Shown: positions 34,026-45,326, numbered from the stretch's first letter. The stretch is 64,000 bases of DNA from Tridacna crocea (GCA_943736015.1 OX031059.1:57733159-57797158), one strand, 5' to 3'. Numbers and translations: made by a program. The notes: generated by a model from the sequence alone, not told the origin.

Positions 34026-34289
34026 TTGCATGCAACACGCGAAAAAGGGCATTCGGACATTTGCGTAAAGTGTCGTTTCTGATCGGCCTGCGCATTTCTC
34101 GCAGGCTAATCCGAAGCGACACTTTCCATTTTTTATCCAATTTTCTGTTTTGTGGAAGTCTACTGTAGCACAAAATGCTATGTAATCGTAAAGTGTCGTC
34201 TCGGATTAGCCTGCGCCGACTGCGCAGGCTGATCCGAGAGGACACTTTACGCAAATGTCCAAATGCCCCTTTTCGTGTGTTGCAAGCCA
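34026..34289. mobile_element. Family B double-hairpin MITE, complete
   Basis: The inverted ends ATGCAACACGCGAAAAAGGG and CCCTTTTCGTGTGTTGCAAG are preserved. Two GCCTGCGC hairpins are separated by TTTTCTGTTTTGTGGAAGTC. Confidence 0.9.
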
Positions 34290-34295
34290 CATTAT

Positions 34296-34545
34296 ATGAC
34301 TTGCAACATGCGAAAAAGGGCATTTGAACACTTGCGTAATTTGTCGTCATGGTGTTGTCATGCGCAGTCTAATCCGAGACGACACTTTACGAGTACATGA
34401 GATTTTGTGCTACACTAGACATGCGCAAATAGTTACATAAAAACGGAAATTGTCGTTTTGGCTAAGCTCGCGTGGACTGCGCAGCCTGTTCCGGGACGAC
34501 ATTTTTAAGCAAATATCCGGATGCCCATTTTCGAGTGTTGCAGTC
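34296..34545. mobile_element. Family B double-hairpin MITE, neighbouring copy
   Basis: ACTTGCAACATGCGAAAAAG to CATTTTCGAGTGTTGCAG, only 6 bp after the previous copy. The hairpins are more diverged. Confidence 0.85.
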
Positions 34546-34569
34546 CATAAAGGGAAATTACACACTTTT

Positions 34570-34825
34570 AAACCCTTTATGGAACACAATCCCTTGCCTA
34601 CATACCTTGAAAAGGAAAAGCTTTTAAAAACAGTTTGGAAAACAAGAGATAAATTCTGGAATCCTGCGCTTCTCGAATTTGACCATTTCAAACAACTTTT
34701 TTTCTACCTTTTTTCAAGCAAAATTAAGACGATTTATCAATTATTCGTCTGTAATTGCTTTTCATAATTATGGACGACCCGTCTAAAATTTTGTCGTTTG
34801 GGAATGAGTCTGCAGAATGGGTTTA
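34570..34825. mobile_element. Family A MITE, decayed centre
   Basis: AACCCTTTATGGAACACAATCC to TTTGTCGTTTGGGAATGAG. The hairpin region has expanded (AAACAAGAGATAAATTC) and no longer folds. Confidence 0.6.
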
Positions 34826-35022
34826 AGCGCCAATATAATGCTCTTTTTGTAATGAATTACTTGAAATATACATATTTATAAGTAGAGGTTAAAGTACTTT
34901 TATTGAAATGTCGTATGCCACAATTTGTCTCTTGCCCTCAGTTTGCTTTCCTGCAACAATGCACTGCGGTCGTATTTAAGTGACGGTTAATGAGCACAAT
35001 TCTTCGGTTATTTCTTTATTAA

Positions 35023-35569
35023 AGGTGGGTATTTAGAATTATCAAATCCTACCAAATTAAAAAAAAATATATATATATCACTGAAATTTATATGAAAAAA
35101 CAATACAAATCATCAATAATTAAGAAAATAAAATAATAAAAAAATAATTGTTTTGATTGTATTCCCTTAAAAGGCTACGTAGCTTCTCAAGCTATTTTTA
35201 GATTTCCCGCCAAAATAAAAAAAAAGCATTGTGGGAATATAAGGTGACTGACATGTGACTTATAACGCTGAAATTCTATAACATAACAAATATGTAATTG
35301 TTTTCCATAATGTCTTCTTCGGACGCTATGTTTGAAGCTTTGTCTGTATATTTCCAGAATGTAAATGAGCGAGTTGCTCATGTAAAAAAGACCGTGTTTC
35401 CCGTCGGTGTTGACCTGGGCCGTATTAAATCTCTAATTAGTGTTGTTGTCGGATGGTTTTCGACGACTGGAGTTTTTTTTAATGAAAATTATATGGCTTT
35501 AGGAGTATAAGGATGATTTTTTTTTTGTATTCTTGTAAAATTCTCGTCCCAAAATCTTAAGGGCCACCT
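35023..35569. mobile_element. Family J TTAA element, reversed
   Basis: TTAA at 35019-35022 and 35570-35573. The ends are AGGTGGGTATTTAG and AAGGGCCACCT. It carries a 70-codon plus frame (35298-35510: DAMFEALSVYFQNVNERVAH, VFPVGVDLGRIKSL) whose traces are seen in the other J copies. The frame matches no family I know. Confidence 0.85.
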
Positions 35570-35651
35570 TTAACTCTTCTCCAGTGCTACATTGGTGCTG
35601 ATCATAGGATTACTTGGATTTTTTCCTTGGTTTTCTCGCACTGAAGAGCTA

Positions 35652-36219
35652 CGAGGGGAGGTCAATAAATTCGTAGAACTCGATATTTTTCTTTACAATT
35701 CAATTTTTTTTTAGTTCTCTCTGCAGTATAAACCTTTGCCAGTTGAATGATAAAAGCCATTCAGTCAACACTTTACATTTTTTGTTCTTACTTTTTGTTG
35801 GAAAACCTATACCCATAGACAAAAATGAAAAGTCAGAATATTGAGTTCAGAGCACAAGTCTAGAGTTGCACAAGCAGCTATTCGTGAGTGCAAGTTCGAG
35901 CATTTGAATCACCCACCATACAGTCTAGACCTGGCCCCAAGTGATTATTGTCTGTTCCAAAATTTGACATCCTACTTACTTGGAGCGAGGTTTGCTGACT
36001 ATAATGAGCTCAAGCTGCTACAGAGTGGCTTCTGACTTTCTATTTTTGCCCATGGGTATAGGTTTTCCAACATAAAGTAAGAGCAAAAAAAAAGTAAGAG
36101 CTGACTAAATGGCTGTATTCATTTGACTGACAAAAGTTTTTACTGCAAAAAAATGAAAGAAGAAATTTTGAATTGTATAGAAAAATACCGAATTCTACGA
36201 ACTTATTGACCTCCCCTCG
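35652..36219 (+). pseudogene. Internally deleted mariner transposon
   Basis: TA at 35650-35651 and 36220-36221 flanks inverted ends CGAGGGGAGGTCAATAA, which continue as imperfect arms of about 170 bp (35652-35825 against 36045-36219). Between the arms, frame 35841-36035 reads HKSRVAQAAIRECKFEHLNH, then PPYSLDLAPSDYCLF and ARFADYNELK. This is the C-terminal part of a mariner transposase around the third catalytic acidic residue (LAPSD). The N-terminal DNA-binding part and the first two acidic residues are absent, so it is non-autonomous. Confidence 0.93.
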
Positions 36220-36545
36220 TATGTGCTTGAGATAATATTGCAAGTAAATCTAGTTAAATTGTTTTACAGATCAATGTATGTGTAGTTATGTTGATTAAGA
36301 AGAGAATTTTAATTGAATTACATGTCGACCTTACACAAACACTATAAATAATTGTTGTATTTATCGCAATATCGCCAATGGAACCAATGATTAAAAAAAA
36401 GGAATACAGGTAAAATGACCAATCTGTTATTTGGATACCTTCAGTGTTTTTCAAGACGATAACATTGTAGACTTGTACAAGTTGAAAGAGTTTACAGACG
36501 ACAAATCGAGCTTGGCTTCAAATGATGTAATTTGCCTTTAAAAGT

Positions 36546-36950
36546 CATCTTCGCTTGCCAAGGCTGACGATTCACTACGCTACTCTACCCTTGGCGGATC
36601 GAGCTTGATTTTTACATTCCCCCGATACGCTTTTTCATTGGATGCAGCCAGCTCTAACTGCAACGAATGAAATCGCTCGTAGCATTTCATCTTTGATAAA
36701 AATAGAATAAGGTCGATATACCTTTCGAATAGAAGGTTAACATGGAAACTCACGTGGATGTCTGCTTATCGCTTCATGTGTATTCGTAAGCAGTTTATTA
36801 AACGATGTTCCATTGGCTATAAAAAATATGATGTAAAGGGGGATAATAACCAGCATCCAATAGAGGGCGCATCGCAGGAATCACGAAATCGGGCTCAATA
36901 AGCCAAGGTAAGATCTACGTAGTGATCGTAACCTTGGCTTGCGAAGATGT
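36546..36950. mobile_element. Family L TIR element
   Basis: The ends CATCTTCGCTTGCCAAGG and CCTTGGCTTGCGAAGATG are inverted (about 24 bp with one mismatch). The inner sequence near 36845-36890 (CCAGCATCCAATAGAGGGCG) reappears reversed at the window end. Confidence 0.75.
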
Positions 36951-37133
36951 TTAAAAATATAAAAAAGAAAAAAAATGTGTGAGGAGAGGAGGTTTTATGT
37001 TGGTTTCAAGCAATCGCTCCTTTCACCACAGTGTTTTCAAAAGCTTCCTCCCTTGGATCGTGATTGCCCAGTAACTAAAAGTTTGATCCAATTTCGAAAA
37101 TTTAGGTCCTTCCCTTTTAACCCTTTAACTCTT

Positions 37134-37312
37134 TATCACACAATCCCGTCTTTTAGCGACCCCTGAGTAAGATAGCTTTTGAAAACATTGTAGGAAAAGG
37201 AGAAAATGCTGGTAACCAGCATTTTCTCCTTTTCCCACAATGATTTCTATTCTTCTAAAGTCAAGTTTCAATTTTTGACAGATATTTATTTTGTCGTCTG
37301 TAATTAACCCCT
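37134..37312. mobile_element. Family A MITE
   Basis: CTCTTTATCACACAATCCCG opens it, with a perfect stem at 37190-37242. The right end is cut at TTTTGTCGTCTGTAATTAAC. Confidence 0.8.
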
Positions 37313-37529
37313 GAGAAAGATAGTTTTTAAAACATTTTTAGAAAAGGATAATGGTCCATAATGGAAATATACATCAAGGCTCCTTTACTTTGGCAAGGCA
37401 TCAAATAAAGAAAAAAAAAGAGTTTTTATCGGTGGACTATCGTAAGGAATACAGGTATGATGGTATGATGTTTCACCAATTTTCATCAGGGATTTTAAAA
37501 GATGTCTGTCTGGAACGGACAGACAGTGT

Positions 37530-37590
37530 AGAATAAGATCAGACTAAACAATCTGTATAGTCTGATCTTGGATCTATACTATTCGATAAT
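37530..37590. repeat. Family H hairpin, mutated
   Basis: AGATCAGACTAAACAATCTG pairs with TATAGTCTGATCTTGGATCT. Confidence 0.6.
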
Positions 37591-37769
37591 GTTTTTTTTT
37601 CCCCTTTGAAATAACATTGTTCAGGTTTTCACCATTGGTCAGAAAGTTTTATGTAAATCTTATCCTGCTGAATAACTGTAAAATAAAATTTCAGTTCAAT
37701 AGTAAAATCCCAAATATTGCTGATTCTAAGTTGTACAAGTGTATTCAAGGGAATAATATCTCCATATCG

Positions 37770-37865
37770 GAAAGTGTAGATCCAAGATCAGACTGCGCGT
37801 TCTGTGCAGTCTGATCTTGATCTACACTGTCCGCAAAAGGCCAGTAAGTCGCGCTTAGCAGCCTA
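37770..37865. repeat. Family H hairpin
   Basis: GATCCAAGATCAGACTGCGC with mirror TGTGCAGTCTGATCTTGATC, and the tail CTGTCCGCAAAAGG. Confidence 0.7.
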
Positions 37866-37949
37866 AGAGTTAACCTTTTTTAACAGGTTGAGGATTAACT
37901 TGGATTATACAGTTAATCAACAGGACAAGATGCTTTGTTAGCTATTTAA

Positions 37950-38165
37950 CTCTTTACAAAATGAAGCATTTTAGCCTCCCACATTAAAACCTGTCCCAGA
38001 CAATAAAGTTAATCGTGACTAAATTTATTAAAACGTATTCTAAAGGGGTTGAAAACAATATGAGAAAAAGAGAAAATGCTTGTAACCAGCATTTTCTTCT
38101 TTTCCCGCATTGTTTTCAAAAGGCCTCTTCACCACTTTTGTGAAAACTCGGGAGTGTGTGATAAT
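37950..38165. mobile_element. Family A MITE
   Basis: TTAA at 37946-37949. The stem arms differ slightly (GAGAAAATGCTTGTAACC against CCAGCATTTTCTTCTTTT). The right end is decayed. Confidence 0.75.
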
Positions 38166-38998
38166 ATACAAGACGTTAAACAACAGCTTAACAAACCAGT
38201 TTCACATTCACAATGATCTAAATAATGAATGACCGGAGGAATGAGAAGGGTTCACTGGCCACTGAGGGTTTGTGTAGCTGGGATTTGCTACAAGTAGGGG
38301 TATCATTTTTAGATTCATGCATACTTTTATGTACTGCCGAGTAGGAATCTGTGATAGGAGTCTGATTTGCACAAGTCACTTAATTTACATATACGCAGAC
38401 AGCATGCACCTTATCAATGACATCTTGTACAGTTTATTACTTTGAAAGTGGACACGTTCAAATTGGGATGGTAGAGATTCTGCGCTTTAAGTCAAAGTTG
38501 TCATAATGACTGAATTAAGATTCCTAACAGTAAAGAGTTATTTTTCTGTGAGGCTGTATTTGGCAAGTGTGGGTTTTTTGTGCACATTTAGTCTGGCTGA
38601 AACCGAGTGCCCATAGACTAGCTTTGCTAGTCTAAAAAGTTGTCTACAGACCAGAGGAAATGTATAAAACAGCAGACGTCAAACTAACTGACAGTAGATA
38701 CAAGCTTCTAACGATCTGAAAATATTGATTCTTTCTTAACAAGGTTAGATTGCGCTCATTAACAATTCAGTTGTAACTTCTCTGTGTACACAAGGAAAGT
38801 GCAACCATCGGAAACAAATGCAGGGAGACACTTCTCTGTTATTGTAGAATACCGGTTTGAACAGTGGATAGGAGAAAGTTTTATGGTCCATCTACATCTA
38901 GGCTAATGTTGGGTGCAATAGAAACTTTGAAGGCAAGAAGTTGAAACAAGAAATTATGAGATTATTGTAATTAAAATAATAATTATCATTATACCCAC
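38166..38998. other. Start of lipase intron 2, no feature recognised
   Basis: AT-rich, with no exon-like frame and no repeat that recurs elsewhere in the window. Confidence 0.5.
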
Positions 38999-39186
38999 CT
39001 TCTTTAACAGCTCGTCTTTCATTTGATAAAGCCATTCTGTTGTGATATCGTTGGCAAAACCATGTGTTATAATCTTTGTCGATAACTTGGGGTTAAAGAT
39101 GGATTCTTCCAGTGTAGTCTTGTTTACAAAGTCGATGAAGTATGAGGCATTCCAGTTTTTGCGAGAAAATAGTTGAGCCTGGGCGT
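38999..39186 (-). CDS. Lipase exon 2b: oxyanion-hole segment
   Basis: Encodes AQAQLFSRKNWNASYFIDFV, then FNPKLSTKIITHGFANDITT and EWLYQMKDELLKK. ITHGF is the HG-x oxyanion loop after strand beta-4/5. The acceptor TTTAAACTTACAG leaves AC to complete an Asn codon. The donor is AAG|GTGGGT, phase 0, chosen because exon 3 begins in phase 0. It is 188 bp. Confidence 0.95.
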
Positions 39187-39229
39187 CTGTAAGTTTAAAC
39201 ATGGAAACATAATAGAGGTACGGACGTAA

Positions 39230-39270
39230 GAATGGATGGATGGATAGATGGATGGACGGACGGACGGAAG
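39230..39270. repeat. GGAT/GGAC tetranucleotide repeat
   Basis: ATGGATGGATGGATAGATGG and then GACGGACGGACGG, just upstream of exon 2b on the gene strand. Confidence 0.85.
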
Positions 39271-39309
39271 TCTTACTTAATATAATAGTTATCAGGGGCG
39301 CCTATTTAA

Positions 39310-39530
39310 CTCATTACCAAACGACAATATTTTAGGCTTGTCCAAATCGAAAGCATTTGCAGACGACAAAATAAAAGTGACTGAAAATTTGAAATTTGTT
39401 TTGTGAAGGGTAGAAAACATTGTGGGAAAAGGAATAAATGCTGGTAACCAGCATTTTCTCCTTTTCCCACAATGTTTTCTAAATGCTTCTTTCTCAGGGG
39501 CGTCAAAAGTAGTGATTGTGTGGTAATGGG
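39310..39530. mobile_element. Family A MITE, in lipase intron
   Basis: TTAA at 39306-39309 and 39531-39534. The stem carries one insertion (AAAGGAATAAATGCTGG). Confidence 0.92.
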
Positions 39531-39655
39531 TTAAAGCTATTTTCTGGGTTTCTGTTAGCCATTTCGTTAAGGGTTCTGGCCGATTTCTAAGAGCTGTTTT
39601 ATGTGTGGTTGCTTCAGAGTTCTAATGGCCAATTCTATTAAGTTCCTGTAGAAGT

Positions 39656-39715
39656 TTATAATAATAATAATAATAACAATAATGATAATTATAATAATCA
39701 TAACAATTAGTGAAG
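39656..39715. repeat. AAT trinucleotide microsatellite
   Basis: TAATAATAATAATAATAACA, then imperfect AAT units. Confidence 0.8.
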
Positions 39716-39838
39716 GTTTAAACATTAAGACATTTCAAAGTCTTTTTTGCCATGTTGCCTTGAAAAAGAGTGGAAGAGTGGAATCATCAAAATTACTGGT
39801 ATCCTGTCGAGAGAGACTATGCAATATGTGGTACTTAC

Positions 39839-39973
39839 TTATATCTGAGGGTGAATTCGGCAGTCGTGAGTGAGCGTTATTGTAGGGAGCGTCAGTAGAG
39901 AAACAGCCCACATCATCATAACAAACACACTTGGAAGAAGTTGTTTCACAAGTTTCTGACGCCACAAGGGATC
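39839..39973 (-). CDS. Lipase exon 2a: mature N-terminus
   Basis: Encodes SLVASETCETTSSKCVCYDD, then VGCFSTDAPYNNAHSRLPNS and PSDI. The C-Y-x-x-x-G-C-F-S-x-D-x-P-Y pattern matches the N-terminus of mature pancreatic lipases. The acceptor GGTATCTGCAG supplies GA to complete the Gly codon begun in exon 1. The donor is ATAA|GTAAGT, phase 1. It is 135 bp. Confidence 0.95.
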   Translation of the reverse strand, partial: DPLWRQKLVKQLLPSVFVMMMWAVSLLTLPTITLTHDCRIHPQI

Positions 39974-40018
39974 CTGCAGATACCCAATTGCAAATATTCA
40001 TAACAGTATTGAGTATTG

Positions 40019-40019
<1 letters not shown>

Positions 40020-40083
<64 letters not shown>
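40020..40083. repeat. (CT)n microsatellite
   Basis: About 31 CT units with one interruption (TCCC), in lipase intron 1. Confidence 0.95.
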
Positions 40084-40084
<1 letters not shown>

Positions 40085-40117
40085 AAAATGTTAAAAGTTA
40101 CAGGTTTTAGTCATTAA

Positions 40118-40338
40118 CCCTTTACCAAACGATAAAATTTTAGACTGGTCCAAATTGAAAGCACTTGCAGATGACAAAATAAACTTATCTCAAAAATTGA
40201 AATTTGTTCCTAGCAGGGTAGAAAACATTGTGGGAAAAGGAGAAAATGCTGGTTACCAGCATTTTCTCCTTTTCCCACAGTGTTTTCAGAAGGCTTCTAT
40301 CTCAGGGTCGTAAAAACCAGGGATTGTTTCGTAAAGGG
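40118..40338. mobile_element. Family A MITE, well preserved
   Basis: TTAA at 40114-40117 and 40339-40342. The stem is perfect, and the copy ends just before the large palindrome. Confidence 0.93.
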
Positions 40339-40363
40339 TTAAGTAGTATCAAGTTGAAATTCA

Positions 40364-41198
40364 CACACTGATCAACGTGAGCCGCGGACACCATGTGTTC
40401 TCGGTACACCAGATCGAATCTTCCATGGAAGAACTGGAGGTGGTGTAAGTATTTTCATTTTTATGGACCTGATTTACCTAGATAGAAATGTTGATTTACA
40501 GCAATGTCAAGACGAATGATTGATCTGTTTACATACATACTAGGGAATAACAATACCATCATCTAAGCGAGCTGTGGCATTGTGAGTAACTGGGGTCTTA
40601 TTGTTTTGAAGTTTATTGCCGAATTTTGGACAAAATTCCAAACCATTGTTCATTTTACAAGTTTGTATGATAAGATAAATGTATTCCCTAAAGGAACACA
40701 AAATTTCACTTTGAAATGTCCATCCAAAGCGAAGATATACGTTTTTGAATGGACCTGGGTAGAGGAAAATGTGCTAACAAGACACCAATTTTATTTTCAA
40801 TGTATGCACATGGACACCAGATCAGAAAAAGCTTGGGGTAACTGGACACCAACCTTTAAATCGTCTATATTGCTGCCTGAAACCCGATGAATGGGCTGTA
40901 TACGAAGACTATTTTTGTAAACATTATGTCACTACGGTCCATTACCTGATGAAGAGCATGTTCAACCCAATTTCATTACTTCTAGCACTTGCTTTTTTGA
41001 AATATTTGCAATATTACGGCAATTTACGAAGTAGACCTACGATGCTTGATCACAAGTGACCGGTCATTGCCTCCAGTGTTGTGCAAGACATGTTCCTTTT
41101 TTACAGCGTTTCAGTTTAATGAATGGCGTATTAACCCATTACCAGGCAATCACGAGCTTTTATGTCCCTGGGAAAGATGGCTTAGAAAAACATTGTCC
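40364..41198 (+). repeat. Left arm of a 3.4-kb palindrome, with a conserved frame
   Basis: The arm matches 42935-43769 in reverse, about 835 bp, with only a few differences over most of its length. It holds a candidate two-exon reading frame on the plus strand. ATG at 40392 begins MCSRYTRSNLPWKNWRW and stops at a donor GTAAGT. A frame at about 40570-40890 reads GLIVLKFIAEFWTKFQ, FTLKCPSKAKIYVFEWTW and FYFQC, ending TFKSSILLPETR. Phases fit if CTAAG near 40567 is used as acceptor, but that site is weak. I do not recognise the protein. Confidence 0.75.
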
Positions 41199-42934
41199 AT
41201 AAAGAAAAAACCCTATTAACTAATACAGTGTGTACATTATTTACCACATTTGGCCTGATTCTTAGTTTAAATAATTTTCAATTCCGCTTGGCCAACTGTT
41301 AGAATGGCGTTGTACCCTTCGTACATTTACATGCGTGCGTTTGTTCGTCTACGCGTTTATTTCTAAAAGTTTTATTTAACAGACTTCTCCTCAGAATTAA
41401 ACCACCAAGTGGAAATCAACAAAAATCAACGTGAATGATTCCATAAATTTCTTTCGAGATACTTCGATCCTTTTAAAAAACATGGCTTATGTGGAAGAAG
41501 CTTATTTTCCGTGTACGGCGCGTTGTGAAAATTGTAAAATTTGTCCTCTCTAAAGAACTCAATCACGAAATTGGCATTTGGTAGTTTTCTATCACACTCC
41601 TTCAATAAATTTTGATCTCTTGAAAAACATGGCTTTTGTTGGTGGGGCTTATTTTCTCTTAGTGTCATAAAGCGGAAGTACTTGCAGCTCTTTAAATTCA
41701 TTGATAATAAATATATGTACATGTATTTCATAACACAGATGATCTCTGATAATGTTTCATTTTATCCATTATGTTGGGTGATCATGATATATTAGATATT
41801 AATCTTTATTGTTACAAACTTACATAGTTCTTGGAAATGCAGCATTATAGTGCTCAGATATAGTTACAGTTCAACCAATATTAATCAATTACCAAATGGA
41901 CGGTCAAAGAGCTTGCCAAAGGCAGGTGCTTGCTTGATATAGATGAATGTCTGTGCATTGCTATTTGTCGGGAACTTCATGTATGCTTGTTTATTCAGGT
42001 TGCTTGCTTAATACCGGTGGTCAACATGCCAGGTTTCACTTTATTTCGTATTGCTGAAATTTATTGGAGAGGTCATCAGACCGTCCAACAGTGATTGCTT
42101 GGTATAGATGAATGTCTGTGCATTGCTATTTGTCGGGAACTTCATGTATGCTTGTTTATTCAGGTTGCTTGCTTAATACCGGTGGTCAACATGCCAGGTT
42201 TCACTTTAATTTCGTATTGCTGAAATTTATTGGAGAGGTCATCAGACCGTCCAACAGTGATGATTTTAAAATTCAGACTGCCAGAGAATTTGCTAATTCT
42301 ATATCTTCGAGCGTAATTGTTCTGATACACAGTCTGTTTCGCCATAGTTTTGTAAATAAAGCGAAAAAAAAAAACGAAACAGGAAATAGACGTGGTTTAT
42401 TTTCATATATGACGAATTTCAGAAAAGATTTAATTTAGTAATTTGCCATGGCTGCATTTAACCTCTCTAATAATTTCCTAGCACACTACGTACCTTTGAG
42501 CGATATAAATTTAAACTGATTCTGTTCCCTCTTTTTATCATGCAGAAATCTTTAGTTGGTTCTAGAGCATCGAGAGGTAGTACCAAACTCAAAGTGAAAA
42601 TTGAACAAGTGAAAAAAATGTCAGTAATCAAGTTGCTGAGAAATTTCAAAAACAAACTCACCTCTTTATCAGTACTCGAATGTTTACAAATATGTCTATT
42701 ATGTATTAAGCATTACCTTGAAGATAATTAATTTTCATAGTCCCATTCGGCATGGAGCGTGTTCTACAAAAAAGTTTTTAATACCATCAAGAATGAAAGA
42801 ACTGAACATATCCGGTGTATGTACAATCTAACGTCAAAGCCGGCAATCCAACGTATATATACGTTGGCCAGTGTGACCAATTCTTGCACTCAAAGTAATA
42901 AATACGAATTACAAATTCTTTGTATTGGTTTATA
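41199..42934. other. Palindrome spacer
   Basis: 1.7 kb of single-copy DNA. Two frames could be exons: one around 42262-42350 (FKIQTAREFANSISSSVIVL), and 42540-42731, preceded by TTTTTATCATGCAG (KLKVKIEQVKKMSVIKLLRN). Neither matches a family I know and their joining is untested. They may belong with the arm frame or be chance. Confidence 0.35.
41931..42260. repeat. 165-bp tandem duplication
   Basis: TGCTTGATATAGATGAATGT at 41931 and TGCTTGGTATAGATGAATGT at 42096 start two nearly identical units. Confidence 0.9.
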
Positions 42935-43769
42935 GGGACAATGTTTTTCTAAGTCATCTTTCCCAAGGACATTATAGCTCGGATTGCCTGGTAATGGGTT
43001 AATACGACATTCATAAAACTGAAACGCTGTAAACAAGGAACATGTCTTGCACAACACTGGAGGCAATGACCGGTCAGTTGTGATCAAGCATCGTAGGTCT
43101 ACTTCGTAAATTGCCGTAATATTGCAAATATTTCAAAAAAGCAAGTGCTAGAAGTAATGAAATTGGGTTGAACATGCTCTTTATCAGGTAATGGACCGTA
43201 GTGACATAATGTTTACAAAAATAGTCTTCGTATACAGCCCATTCATCGGGTTTCAGGCAGCAATATAGACGATTTAAAGGTTGGTGTCCAGTTACCCCAA
43301 GCTTTTTCTGATCTGGTGTCCATGTGCATACATTGAAAATAAAATTGGTGTCTTGTTAGCACATTTTCCTCTACCCAGGTCCATTCAAAAACGTATATCT
43401 TCGCTTTGGATGGACATTTCAAAGTGAAATTTTGTGTTCCTTTAGGGAATACATTTATCTTATCATACAAACTTGTAAAATGAACAATGATTTGGAATTT
43501 TGTCCAAAATTCGGCAATAAACTTCAAAACAATAAGACCCCAGTTGCTCACAATGCCACAGCTCGCTTAGATGATGGTATTGTTATTCCCTAGTATGTAT
43601 GTAAACAGATCAATCATTCGTCTTGACATTGCTGTAAATCAACATTTCTATCTAGGTAAATCAGGTCCATAAAAATGAAAATACTTACACCACCTCCAGA
43701 TCCTCCATGGAAGATTCGATCTGGTGTACCGAGAACACATGGTGTCCGCGGCTCACGTTGATCAGTGTG
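42935..43769 (-). repeat. Right arm of the 3.4-kb palindrome
   Basis: Reverse complement of 40364-41198. Its minus-strand frame (43551-43243, 102 codons) differs from the left-arm frame at one residue (T to I in FQTIVHF), and the predicted upstream start and donor are also kept. Confidence 0.8.
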
Positions 43770-44094
43770 ATTGATGTACTTAGCTTTTTTCAATCACTCA
43801 CCTATAATACAGCTACTAGGTTGTGCTATGACAATTTGTAATATCGACCCTTACAATGACGCCACTTTCATTGTTTGTAAAACATCAAAAGTGCCACCTT
43901 TGAGATTTTTAAAACAGCTGCTGTCTAGCGTTCTAGATAAGAATCTTTGCTGTTGACGTTATTACAAAAGTTCCCTATGTTGATATTATCGCTTTGCACT
44001 GTCTGTACAAACTAATGGACTGAGCGATGTAAGCGCATCTAAAAGTGCAATAGGGTACTACAGTACCTGTGCAAAATTCCCGATATCATTTCTT

Positions 44095-44200
44095 TTCCAG
44101 ACAATAAAATTGTAGACTGTGGTAAATTGCAAATATTTGCAGACGACATATTAATATTGCTTTAACGAATGGCAATTGACAAATCTATACACTGAAACGA
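44095..44200. mobile_element. Family A MITE, one arm
   Basis: CAGACAATAAAATTGTAGAC and ATATTTGCAGACGACATATT. The hairpin is absent. Confidence 0.5.
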
Positions 44201-44852
44201 ACTTCTAAACGGCCACTTTTGTTTCTCCTATGAATTGGAGCAAGTATTAAAAATGTTAATGAAAACAACTTGTGACGTATATCTGGACGTCAACCATAGC
44301 ATTGTGGTGAAAAGATTCCCGATTTTGCAAACAGAAGAACTCCCTTTTTCGGAAAAAGGAAAACTAGTTGCTTGCGCATGCGTGGTGTCTACAAGCCAAA
44401 ACAGTTTAAAAAAGAGAAGCATAAAATACTGAACTTCTGTAAGCAATAAGAAAAACATGAAAATTATTCTCTGTGAAAGAAATCTTATCCGAAAACACCA
44501 GCATGAAGTTTTCAAAAATTGATATTTCAATTTACAATGTCGAGTGAATGGACGACGAATAAGTTTCTGCCGCGATAAAATTGAATGAATTCTCTTCAGA
44601 ATTTGGCTCAGGTATGTTTTCAGACTGGTCAATTATTCTGTAAAAAATGAAACCAAATAACCCGCCCCTTTTATAGGCAGCGGACGCGAAAAAACGCCAA
44701 TGGGAAATTACAGCTTAAACGTGGCCGTTTAGAAGTTCGTTTCAGTGTATCAAGGGTCTGAAATCGACTGAAATTGCAGTAGCTTGTAGGTCGAGCATTC
44801 CTAATGATAAATGTACGAAAGCACCCAGCGAAGTATTTATGGCAGACATTTA

Positions 44853-45072
44853 ACCCTTTCCCAAACAATGCCTGGTTTTTACGGGTCAGGAATAAAAGCC
44901 TTTTGAAAGCATTGTGGGAAAAGGAGAAAATGCTGGTAACCAGCATTTTCTCCTTTTCCCACAATGTTTTCTACCCTATCATATAGAAAATCATCTTTTT
45001 AGCAACTGTTAGTTTGTCATCTGCAAAATGCTGTCAACTTGGTCTGGTCCAAAATTTGCCGTTTGGGAAAGG
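44853..45072. mobile_element. Family A MITE
   Basis: TTAA at 44849-44852 and 45073-45076. The ends CCCTTTCCCAAACAATG / TTTGGGAAAGGG are the best inverted pair in the window. Confidence 0.93.
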
Positions 45073-45326
45073 GTTAACAGGAAAACCTGTGAATAAACGT
45101 TTCTTTAAATATACCATTTATATCAGGTGTAGCTAGCCAGACAGCGTCGTCTATTGAAAGAGGTCAGCTCACAAAGATCAAAGTGACCTCTGGGGAACCT
45201 CTTGGTCAAACAAGTTTGAAGTTCACTTTATTAGTAAATTAATTTGAAGTTTTTCACAGATACGTGAACGACATTCTATGTCAAAGCAACGTACCTTGGC
45301 TCACCTTAAAGTTCAAGATGATTTAC

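Noticed and set aside
39735-40001. Unspliced 88-codon minus frame as a small secreted Cys-rich protein
   Set aside because: It is lipase exon 2a plus intron read-through. The phase and homology fit the lipase N-terminus.
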